Assembly (NCBI GenBank): GCA_031265015.1
Contig: JAISDG010000123.1
Location: 1 to 11,907 of the forward strand
Source: Spirochaetaceae bacterium
GTDB taxonomy: Bacteria; Spirochaetota; Spirochaetia; Treponematales; Breznakiellaceae
Length of the DNA stretch: 11,907 nucleotides
Direction: 5' to 3'
Shown one piece after another: positions 6,024-11,907 of the stretch (positions are counted from its first letter, which is position 1; every line of letters begins with the position of its first letter). The position numbers and the translations under genes are program-made. The notes below the pieces were generated by a model. That model saw only the letters and a program-made list of their open reading frames with translations, was not told where the DNA came from and did no database searches.

Positions 6024-6452
6024 TTAGGATCGACGCATTTTGCAACGGGTACAGCCCAGGACATGAACATGGGAGCGGACGGGCTTTTCAAACAGGCGGG
6101 CTATCAGAAATTCATCTTCCCGGAGTACCGCTCCGCAGACCGGGCAGACCCGGCGGCGGCCTCCTTTCAGGCAGTATACACAGCCGGATATATGCATCAG
6201 CCGGTCCGCGCCCCCTAAAGAGGGAAAGGCCAGGGATGTAACCCGTTCCCCTTTTTCCAGTCTGGCGGAGCAGACCGGACAGGTCCGGGGGGCGCCGGGG
6301 TAGCTTTCGCCCCGGGGCTGCTTACCCCGGCGCCTGCCGCGGCGCGCGGATGTACCCGTGCCCGCGGGAAGGGCAAAGAACAGGGTAAAGCCGAACCAGA
6401 GGAGAATTACCCCGACTATGATGAATAACAGTATTTGAATGAACGCCGTCAT
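6024..6452 (-). CDS. Membrane-anchored protein with two Cys/His zinc modules
   Basis: This gene encodes 142 residues. Residues 5-29 form one strong transmembrane helix, followed by a basic Arg/Gly-rich stretch (37-50) that should stay cytoplasmic. Two copies of the same metal-site pattern follow: CPVC (58-61) with His87 and GCVYC (90-94), then CPVC (103-106) with His130 and GCTRC (133-137). Both fit C-x2-C-x(23-25)-H-x3-C-x2-C, so the domain looks like an internal duplication, each unit able to bind zinc in a ribbon or treble-clef-like fold. The function is unknown; I do not recognise a named family. No clear Shine-Dalgarno precedes ATG 6452. The neighbours (importer operon downstream, proA upstream by 120 bp) give no obvious link. 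Confidence 0.75.
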   Translation of the reverse strand: MTAFIQILLFIIVGVILLWFGFTLFFALPAGTGTSARRGRRRGKQPRGESYPGAPRTCPVCSARLEKGERVTSLAFPSLGGADRLMHISGCVYCLKGGRRRVCPVCGAVLREDEFLIARLFEKPVRSHVHVLGCTRCKMRRS

Positions 6453-6478
6453 GTATTTTTAGCCGCTGCTGTTTTATA

Positions 6479-6486
6479 TTATCGGC
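6479..6486 (-). promoter_or_regulatory. Possible sigma-28-like -10 element upstream of the zinc-module gene
   Basis: The minus strand reads GCCGATAA, identical to the flagellar sigma-28 -10 consensus, 26 bp before the start codon. The nearest upstream TAAA is only 12 bp away rather than the usual 15, and the spacer ends in C-rich sequence, so the match may be chance. GATAAT within the same site could also serve as a sigma-70 -10. Confidence 0.25.
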
Positions 6487-6537
6487 GGGGAAAATGATTT
6501 TATTCGCAGTGGTCTAATACGGCCTAATACCCAAGAG

Positions 6538-6551
6538 CCCGCTTGCGCGGG
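6538..6551 (-). terminator. GC-rich hairpin downstream of proA, weak terminator candidate
   Basis: CCCGC and GCGGG pair around a 4-nt loop that reads GCAA on the minus strand, a stable GNRA-type tetraloop. It lies about 20 bp past the proA stop. No T-tract follows, so it may mark the 3' end of the mRNA or support factor-dependent termination rather than act as an intrinsic terminator. Confidence 0.35.
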
Positions 6552-6572
6552 GGAGCTTTGGGGCGGGGAGGT

Positions 6573-7844
6573 TCATTCCCGAATCTGGCCGGAACCCGTT
6601 ATCCGGTATTTGACGGTGGTCAGCGCCTCCAGGCCCATGGGGCCCCGGGCATGGAATTTCTGGGTACTGATCCCCAGTTCCGCGCCAAAACCGAATTCCG
6701 CCCCATCGGTAAAACGGGTAGACGCGTTGGTATACACGCAGGCGGCGTCTACCCGGCGGCAGAATGTTTCCGCTGCCCTGAGGTCATTGGTAAGGATGGC
6801 CTCTGAATGTCCGGAACCGTACCGGTTAATATGGTCAATTGCTTCATCCAAAGAATGGACGGTTTTTACCGCCAGAATGTAATCCAGGAATTCCGTAGAC
6901 CAGTCTTCTTCCCCGGCATCCTGTACCGTCAGCCCCGGCGGCACAGCCCTCCCGGCGCCCATGATAACCGCTTTTGACGCCGCGTCACAGCGGAGTTCGG
7001 CTTTGCCCGCCAGCCGCTCCGCCACGACGGGCAGCAAAGAGGACAGCGCTTCCCGGTGGATCAGCAGGGTTTCCACGGCGTTACAGGCGCCGGGCTTTTG
7101 CAGTTTGGCGTTTTCGATGATGGCCGCCGCCGCATCCATATCGGCGCCGGGGTCTACATAGATATGACAGTTTCCCTCGCCGGTTTCTATGACCGGGACC
7201 CGGGCGTTCTCTACCACCCGGCGAATCAGATCGCGGCCGCCCCGGGGAAGGACCACGTCAATGTAACCCCGGGCGGTCAGGATTTCGTCCACTTCGTCCC
7301 TGTTTCCCGAACCGGCCAGTTCCAGCGCGCCGGGAATCCCGGCCGTTTCCAGTCCCGCTTTGATGGCGGCGGTGAGCGCCCTGTTGGAAGCCAGAGCCGC
7401 CGAGGAACCCCGGAGCAGGATGGCGCAGCCCGCCTTATAGGCCAGGCTGAACGCGTCGGCGGTAACATTAGGCCGGGATTCATAGATGATCGCCGCCACC
7501 CCCAGCGGCACGGCGATCTGCTCAATACAAAGGCCGTTGGGGGTTTTCCAGCCGGACCGTACTTTACCAACAGGATCCTCCAGGCGGACCACCGTTTCTA
7601 TTCCTTCGATGATTGCGTCAACCCGCGGATTGTTAAGGAGAAGGCGGTCAATCAGAGCGTCCTTCATGCCGCCTGCCCGGGCCTGTTCCACATCCGCGGC
7701 ATTGGCCGCGAGGATTGCGGCGCGGTCACGGTCGATCGCCGATGCCGCGGCCAGGAGGGCGGCGTCTTTTTCCCTCCGGGTTTGCAGGGCCAGGACCGCC
7801 TGGGCTTTTTTAAGGGACTTCAATACCGGGACAAGATCGCTCAT
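6573..7844 (-). CDS. proA: Glutamate-5-semialdehyde dehydrogenase (gamma-glutamyl phosphate reductase)
   Basis: This gene encodes 423 residues from ATG 7844, close to the usual 415-420. A longer reading to 7898 would overlap the upstream gene and is not supported. ProA is cytoplasmic and reduces gamma-glutamyl phosphate with NADPH to glutamate-5-semialdehyde, the second step of proline synthesis. Family signatures are present in order: YESRPNVTADAFSLAYKAG (121-139), ETGEGNCHIYVD (220-231), the catalytic Cys254 in PGACNAVETLL, and STRFTDGAEFGFGAELGIS (375-393) followed by KFHARGPMGLEALTT. proB (glutamate 5-kinase) is not in the window, so the pathway is split here. The start lies 10 bp after the chemoreceptor stop, and the only Shine-Dalgarno (GGAG) is inside the end of that gene, about 13 nt away, suggesting co-transcription with the chemoreceptor. 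Confidence 0.95.
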   Translation of the reverse strand: MSDLVPVLKSLKKAQAVLALQTRREKDAALLAAASAIDRDRAAILAANAADVEQARAGGMKDALIDRLLLNNPRVDAIIEGIETVVRLEDPVGKVRSGWKTPNGLCIEQIAVPLGVAAIIYESRPNVTADAFSLAYKAGCAILLRGSSAALASNRALTAAIKAGLETAGIPGALELAGSGNRDEVDEILTARGYIDVVLPRGGRDLIRRVVENARVPVIETGEGNCHIYVDPGADMDAAAAIIENAKLQKPGACNAVETLLIHREALSSLLPVVAERLAGKAELRCDAASKAVIMGAGRAVPPGLTVQDAGEEDWSTEFLDYILAVKTVHSLDEAIDHINRYGSGHSEAILTNDLRAAETFCRRVDAACVYTNASTRFTDGAEFGFGAELGISTQKFHARGPMGLEALTTVKYRITGSGQIRE

Positions 7845-7854
7845 GGCTGCGGCG

Positions 7855-10059
7855 TTACTCCACTCTGAACTTTGACACTTCCCTGACCAGGACGTCAATA
7901 TTTTCCTTGTTTGTCCCGCTGATGGTGTTAACCCGGTTTACCGCTATATTGATTTGATCCGCACCGCTGGCCATCTCGTTCATCCCGTTGGTAATTTCCT
8001 GGGTCGCCAGTTCCAGGTTTTTGCTTTCCTGGATAACCTGTTTACTTCCTTCAAGCATTTCTTCGGCGCCGCCCTTGACCATCTGGGTAGCATCGTTTAA
8101 CTGGCTTACAGCCTCCAGAATCTGCTTGCTCCCCGCTCCCTGTTCTTCCATGGCGTTCCGGATATTTTCTTCCTGGTCCGATACGATCCTGACGCCGGTA
8201 TCTATGGCCTCGAATTTGGTCAATACGCTGTTGGTGGATTTGGTGATCTTGTCGATAGAATCCTTTATCTTTTTGAGCACCGCGGAAATAGTCTTGGATT
8301 GTTCCCCGGAATTCTCCGCCAATTTCCGTATTTCATCGGCCACCACCGCAAAGCCCTTTCCCGCTTCTCCGGCGTGGGCGGCTTCTATGGCGGCGTTCAT
8401 CGAAAGAAGGTTTGTCTGGCTGGCGATATTTTCCATCACCGCGTTGATCTCCAAAAGTCCTTCGGATTCCCGGGCGATCTCCTGAATGTCCGTGGCCACT
8501 TCCTGCAGGCCGGACCGCCCTACCTCGGAAGCCTCACTAAGGTCTTTTACGTTCTCGCTGTTTTTGATCAGGGTCTGGGTAACGGACTGGATATTGGCGA
8601 GCATTTCTTCAATAGCCGAGGAGGACTGGGCAACGCTGGCGCTCTGCCGGTTCACATGACCGTTCAGTTTGTCGATGTTTATGGTGATCTGTTCCATGGT
8701 CGCGTTGGTTTCGGTAACGCTGGCGCTTTGGTTGATAATCCGGCCTTTGATGCTCTGGATATTGGCGGTGATCTCGTTGATGGCCGCGGCGGTTTCGGTC
8801 ATGTTGCCGGCAAGTTCGTTCCCGATGTCGAACAGGGCAACGGACCGGTCCTTGATGGTAACCACCAGGTTTTTTATCTTTCCCAGGGTTGCGTTAAAGT
8901 ACCGGGCCAGGTCGCCGATTTCGTCTTTTGAATGGATACTAACGGCCTTTGTCAGATCCCCTTCGCCTTCGGATATATCCTTAAGGGTTAAGGCCACATT
9001 AACAATGGGTTTGGTAATCCCGGCGGAAACAAAGTAAATGATCGCCGCCATAATAACTACCGCCGCCGCCGCGATAAAGATGGTAAGGCGGGTCATTCTG
9101 GTGATTTCTTTCATAATCACCGTTTTTTCCGTGCCCAGTAACAGCGCCCAGCTTACCCCGGTTTCACCGATGGTAAAGGGATAAATGATCATCTCCAGTT
9201 CTGTTTTAAGATTCTCCGAATATTCCGTAAGGCGGTACTTTTCTCCCTGGATTACCGCATTCCGGGCCGCGGTGGTATGCGCGCTATACAAGGTGTTTTG
9301 GGCGTCCTCCAAAAGTTTCCCGACCTGATCGGGAACGCCGCTGGCAATGATGGTACTGTTATCGGTATACACCGTCATGGCGGTTATGTCGGAATGGTTC
9401 TTTATGGTTTCATCCACGACCGGCTGGAGGTACGCGGTATCCACATTCATACTCACCCGGCCAACCACCTCGCCGGTCCGGCGGTTAATCACCGGCGCGC
9501 TGACTCTGACCGTATAGGTATCTTTGCCCGCCACGGTCTGGGGTATCGGGTCGCTTATTTTTTCTTTCTCCGCATCGGGACCGTTTATAATAGCCATCTG
9601 CCCCGGTATGTCGTCGAATACCAGATGTTCGATCTGCCCTGTCCGCTGGGTATACCAGGGAGCCCACTGGCCGGTCCCGGTGCTGCCGGGGGTTCCCGCA
9701 AAGAAGCCGTCCATTCCCGGGTCTATGGTATTGGGTTTAAAGACCGCGAACATGCCCACTATCCGCTCTTCCGAACTGACAATGGAATGCATAAGCTGAT
9801 CGAAACGATTGCGCTGTCTGCCCGTTTCGGCGGCCTCGTAATCGGACATGGTCTCCGCCAGGGTGTTCACCGTCCGCAGATACCCTTCGTAGCGCATCTG
9901 GATAACCCGGGCCTGTTCCGCCGCAAGCCGTTCCTGGCTTTCCAGGGCGCTGCTCATCTGCATGTCGGAGGAAAGCCTGAGCAGGATAAAGGAAATGCCT
10001 GCTATCACAACCACCAAAATCATAATAACAATAATGCTTAAACGGTACCTTAATTTCAT
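7855..10059 (-). CDS. Methyl-accepting chemotaxis protein with periplasmic Cache sensor
   Basis: This gene encodes 734 residues from ATG 10059, which has AAGGAG about 5 nt upstream; a GTG two codons earlier is possible but overlaps that site. TM1 is 9-27, a periplasmic region of about 295 residues (30-323) looks like a double Cache (dCache) sensor, and TM2 is 325-345. A HAMP domain follows (about 346-398), then a long coiled-coil signalling domain. The conserved CheA/CheW-contacting tip is intact: NLLSMNAAIEAAHAGEAGKG and FAVVADEIRKLAENS (about 550-584). Gln/Glu-Ala-rich helices flanking it (about 420-490, 640-700) should carry CheR/CheB methylation sites. There is no C-terminal CheR-tethering pentapeptide. 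The ligand cannot be read from sequence. It is the first gene of a likely two-gene unit with proA. Confidence 0.94.
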   Translation of the reverse strand: MKLRYRLSIIVIMILVVVIAGISFILLRLSSDMQMSSALESQERLAAEQARVIQMRYEGYLRTVNTLAETMSDYEAAETGRQRNRFDQLMHSIVSSEERIVGMFAVFKPNTIDPGMDGFFAGTPGSTGTGQWAPWYTQRTGQIEHLVFDDIPGQMAIINGPDAEKEKISDPIPQTVAGKDTYTVRVSAPVINRRTGEVVGRVSMNVDTAYLQPVVDETIKNHSDITAMTVYTDNSTIIASGVPDQVGKLLEDAQNTLYSAHTTAARNAVIQGEKYRLTEYSENLKTELEMIIYPFTIGETGVSWALLLGTEKTVIMKEITRMTRLTIFIAAAAVVIMAAIIYFVSAGITKPIVNVALTLKDISEGEGDLTKAVSIHSKDEIGDLARYFNATLGKIKNLVVTIKDRSVALFDIGNELAGNMTETAAAINEITANIQSIKGRIINQSASVTETNATMEQITINIDKLNGHVNRQSASVAQSSSAIEEMLANIQSVTQTLIKNSENVKDLSEASEVGRSGLQEVATDIQEIARESEGLLEINAVMENIASQTNLLSMNAAIEAAHAGEAGKGFAVVADEIRKLAENSGEQSKTISAVLKKIKDSIDKITKSTNSVLTKFEAIDTGVRIVSDQEENIRNAMEEQGAGSKQILEAVSQLNDATQMVKGGAEEMLEGSKQVIQESKNLELATQEITNGMNEMASGADQINIAVNRVNTISGTNKENIDVLVREVSKFRVE

Positions 10060-10125
10060 GAACACTCCTTCCCCGGTACGGTTCTTTCTAACGGCGTTTA
10101 TATAATCTGTTATCTGCTTCCGGTA

Positions 10126-10155
10126 ATAATAGCGTTATTTTTCTCTGCTTGTAAA
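10126..10155 (-). promoter_or_regulatory. Promoter candidate for the chemoreceptor gene
   Basis: On the minus strand TTTACA (10150-10155, 5 of 6 to the -35 consensus) and TATTAT (10126-10131, 5 of 6 to the -10) are 18 bp apart, with a predicted start near 10119 and a leader of about 60 nt. A competing sigma-28-like reading, TAAC (10134-10137) and GCAGATAA (10110-10117) with 16 bp between them, overlaps it; motility genes often use that factor, but both elements are imperfect. Confidence 0.5.
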
Positions 10156-10173
10156 GAAGAATTTTACCGGGAT

Positions 10174-11325
10174 TCAAAAACGAAAAAAAAGGCAGGTCAT
10201 ATCGTCCCGCTGGGGAGTATTTTTCCTGAAATCTTCCAGCGCCGGGGCAAGAAGCGCGGAAAAGTTTTTTTCTTCCGCACAACTTTGCAGTGCAAGTTTG
10301 AAAAGACGTCTGTTCCCAAATTCCTCGCCTTCGGGGTTGTCCTGTTCCGTAATCCCGTCGGTATATACCAGCAGCGCGTCGTCCGGCTGTATCGTGATAC
10401 GGAAAAGCGCCGGTTTTATATCCGCTTCGATTCCTACCGGAATATTGATCCCGGCTTTTTCCAGGGTATGAAAAGACGTGCCCCGCAGCAGCACATGGTG
10501 GGAATGGCCCATGTCGGCAAAGTGAAGCTGCCGTTTACCCGAATCGTAGATCATAAAAAAACCGGTAAGATATTTTTCCATGTGGAACGTACTCACTATT
10601 GATGAATTCAAATTGGTTACCAGCCCGGCCAGGTCTTCCGTTATGGTATAGGCCCGAAGAAAGCCCCACGCCATGGACACTACCAGGGAAGCGGCGATGC
10701 CTTTTCCGGAAACATCGCAAAGGGCCGCAAAAAAACGATCCCCTCCCAGGTCTTTGATAAAATAAAAATCGCCGCCCACACCCTTTGCCGAAAGGGACCA
10801 GGCGTTTACCTCGACTCCCTTGCCGGAGATTTCATCGGCGCTGGCAAGGAAACGTTCCTGAAGCAGGCCGGCCATGGCAATGTCTCCGTTGGTCATGTCG
10901 ACAAAATAGTTGGACAGATCCTGGAAAGACAGCATGCCGCTGAATACGCCGCCGGGACCGGTAAGGATCATAAAGCTGTTTCCCGTTTCGGGGGCCTCTT
11001 CTTTGAAAGCGGCGCTTAAAAAAGGCGAAACGGTAAAAATGTTTGCCGCGCCCGGAAACACCGGAGCCTTTTCGGTTATTTCCGGAACCTGCCGTTTTCC
11101 CATCAGGTCCCAGCCGAAACGTTTTCCCAAAAGCAGGAAAAGCCTGTCGCGCCGTATAATCCCCAGGGGCCGGGAAAGATCGTCGACGACACATACCGCG
11201 GGAATACTGCGGTCCCTGTCGAGAATGTCCGCCAGGCCCGCGATTGTTTCTTCCGTCCGGACGGCTTTAAAATACCGGGCCAGTTTTTGTATGGAATTGG
11301 GATATGACCGTACTTCTGTCTGCAT
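10174..11325 (-). CDS. CBS-SpoIIE protein serine phosphatase (RsbU-like)
   Basis: This gene encodes 383 residues. Residues 20-145 look like a CBS pair (IPAVCVVDDLSRPLGIIRRDRL, then FMILTGPGGVFSGMLSFQDL), a module that usually senses adenine nucleotides. Residues 165-383 are a PP2C-type SpoIIE phosphatase: GGDF with Asp186, CDVSGKG with Asp204, FADMGHS (269-275), YTDGITE with Asp323, and QRDDMT with Asp374/375 give the metal-binding acidic set. Such enzymes dephosphorylate STAS anti-sigma antagonists, and a STAS gene stands divergently 122 bp away. No membrane segment is seen, so it is cytoplasmic. The start ATG 11325 lacks a strong Shine-Dalgarno. A T8 run (10183-10190, minus strand) lies in the last codons and is a possible slippage site. 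The CBS assignment is less sure than the phosphatase. Confidence 0.85.
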   Translation of the reverse strand: MQTEVRSYPNSIQKLARYFKAVRTEETIAGLADILDRDRSIPAVCVVDDLSRPLGIIRRDRLFLLLGKRFGWDLMGKRQVPEITEKAPVFPGAANIFTVSPFLSAAFKEEAPETGNSFMILTGPGGVFSGMLSFQDLSNYFVDMTNGDIAMAGLLQERFLASADEISGKGVEVNAWSLSAKGVGGDFYFIKDLGGDRFFAALCDVSGKGIAASLVVSMAWGFLRAYTITEDLAGLVTNLNSSIVSTFHMEKYLTGFFMIYDSGKRQLHFADMGHSHHVLLRGTSFHTLEKAGINIPVGIEADIKPALFRITIQPDDALLVYTDGITEQDNPEGEEFGNRRLFKLALQSCAEEKNFSALLAPALEDFRKNTPQRDDMTCLFFRF

Positions 11326-11348
11326 AACCGGAATGTAATAACCACCGG

Positions 11349-11391
11349 GTTAAAATTTCGTTAAATCCGGTAAAGATAACGAATTTTTAAC
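11349..11391. promoter_or_regulatory. Large imperfect inverted repeat between the divergent phosphatase and STAS genes
   Basis: Arms GTTAAAATTTCGTTA (11349-11363) and TAACGAATTTTTAAC (11377-11391) are inverted copies with 14 of 15 positions matching, separated by 13 bp. It lies in the 122-bp divergent region and could be an operator controlling both genes. A weak + strand promoter reading, TTAACG (11387-11392), 17 bp, then TAAAAG (11410-11415), would place the right arm over the -35. For the minus strand no good promoter pair was found. Confidence 0.55.
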
Positions 11392-11447
11392 GGCTTTATA
11401 ACCGTGTATTAAAAGCCGCTGCGTATTATAGCGGTGGAAGTACAAAG

Positions 11448-11762
11448 ATGGATATACAGTTTTTTGAAAGCGGGAATGCCGGTTCCTTTCTGGCAAAAAT
11501 ATCGGGAGACTGCGATTTATACAATGCCCGGCATCTTTTTACCGATGTAACGGAAAAGATGAACGGCGGCTGCAGAACGGCATGCCTGGATTTTTCGGAC
11601 GTACCGTACCTGGACAGTTCCGGAATATGGGCGGTAATCAGGATCGTCCAGCATTCAAAGTTAAAAAACATTGACCTTCGTTTCCGCGGAATTACGGGAA
11701 CGGTCCGTAAAGTTATGCGCCTGTCAAACATACTAAGCATTATCAAAGAAGAGGGCGCATGA
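11448..11762 (+). CDS. STAS-domain anti-sigma factor antagonist
   Basis: This gene encodes 104 residues, the normal size for a single STAS domain of the SpoIIAA/RsbV type. The ATG is preceded by GGTGGAAG about 7 nt upstream. The fold pattern is visible: ISGDCDLYNARHL (18-30) at the first strand-helix, CLDFSDVPYLDSSGIWAVI (46-64) with the conserved Ser57-Ser58-Gly motif that carries the regulatory phosphoserine in SpoIIAA-type proteins, and LRFRGITGTVRKVMRLSNI toward the end. When dephosphorylated such proteins bind and sequester an anti-sigma or other partner-switch kinase. The divergent SpoIIE phosphatase is its likely activator. Its stop overlaps the next start (ATGA at 11759-11762), so the two + strand genes are translationally coupled. 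Confidence 0.92.
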   Translation: MDIQFFESGNAGSFLAKISGDCDLYNARHLFTDVTEKMNGGCRTACLDFSDVPYLDSSGIWAVIRIVQHSKLKNIDLRFRGITGTVRKVMRLSNILSIIKEEGA

Positions 11763-11907
11763 AAAACCTGATTATCCGGAAATTGATCGTTGACGAAAAT
11801 AACGAACTTTTTGACGCCCAGGGCATGAAGTATGTTGAATTCAAAAGCGATTTTTCAAAAGTCAGGGAATACAGCGCAAAAATACTGGAACGCTGCCCGC
11901 AGCAGTT
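11759..11907 (+). CDS. N-terminal part of a gene coupled to the STAS gene, 3' truncated
   Basis: ATG at 11759 overlaps the STAS stop by 4 bp and opens a frame of 49 complete codons to the window end without a stop, starting MKNLIIRKLIVDENNELFDA. The visible residues are polar, with a short likely helix (SKVREYSAKILERC), and hold no diagnostic motif. By position, a partner-switch component such as an RsbW-like or histidine-kinase-type ATPase is plausible, but nothing in the visible 49 residues proves it. Confidence 0.65.
   Translation, partial: MKNLIIRKLIVDENNELFDAQGMKYVEFKSDFSKVREYSAKILERCPQQ

Noticed and set aside
6513..6530. Direct repeat of CTAATAC upstream of the zinc-module gene
   Set aside because: Two 7-bp copies are too short to separate from chance, and no associated promoter geometry was found.
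7056..7868. Long open frame on the + strand (270 codons) opposite proA
   Set aside because: It lies entirely within proA, which has complete family signatures on the other strand. Its product is rich in Gly/Arg/Asp with no domain, as expected for a shadow frame in GC-rich sequence.
7845..7898. Upstream extension of proA to position 7898
   Set aside because: It would overlap the chemoreceptor end, adds residues not seen in ProA proteins, and leaves ATG 7844 as the start giving the normal length.
9277..10041. Open frame on the + strand (254 codons) opposite the chemoreceptor sensor region
   Set aside because: The chemoreceptor on the minus strand is intact and recognisable throughout, and the + frame has no plausible ribosome binding site or motif.

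Overview
The window looks like a chromosomal stretch from a moderately GC-rich spirochaete, most likely a treponeme of the termite-gut type. That placement is inference. It rests on the gene mix: chemoreceptor, CBS-SpoIIE phosphatase beside a STAS protein, a LicC-type cytidylyltransferase with an N-terminal helix-turn-helix, many lipoprotein or exported orphans, and Shine-Dalgarno starts with TTGACA-type promoters. No rRNA, tRNA, insertion sequence, prophage or CRISPR array was seen.

Left end (1-770): the C-terminal end of an RF-1-domain (ArfB-like) protein reads directly into two abutting parS centromere sites. The stop codon of the gene lies inside the first site. A small exported orphan protein follows on the + strand.

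Phosphonate or phosphocholine region (772-6013, all minus strand): a TTGACA/17/TACGAT promoter, wrapped by a 13-bp inverted repeat, drives a solute-binding lipoprotein, an ABC ATPase and a fused two-domain permease resembling 2-aminoethylphosphonate (AEP) importers. An HTH-cytidylyltransferase fusion of the LicC/PntC class and a META/HslJ-domain protein follow. No kinase is present. The set fits import of an already phosphorus-bearing head group and its direct activation to a CMP adduct for surface decoration. The HTH domain may sense or control the operon. This is the most interesting system here.

Middle (6024-10059, minus strand): a membrane-anchored protein with two Cys/His zinc modules, a stand-alone proA, and a full-length Cache-type methyl-accepting chemotaxis protein immediately upstream of proA.

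Right end (10174-11907): a divergent partner-switching locus. A CBS-SpoIIE (RsbU-like) phosphatase on the minus strand faces a STAS anti-sigma antagonist on the plus strand. The STAS gene overlaps the start of another gene cut off by the window end, which may be the switch kinase. The shared intergenic region carries a large inverted repeat.
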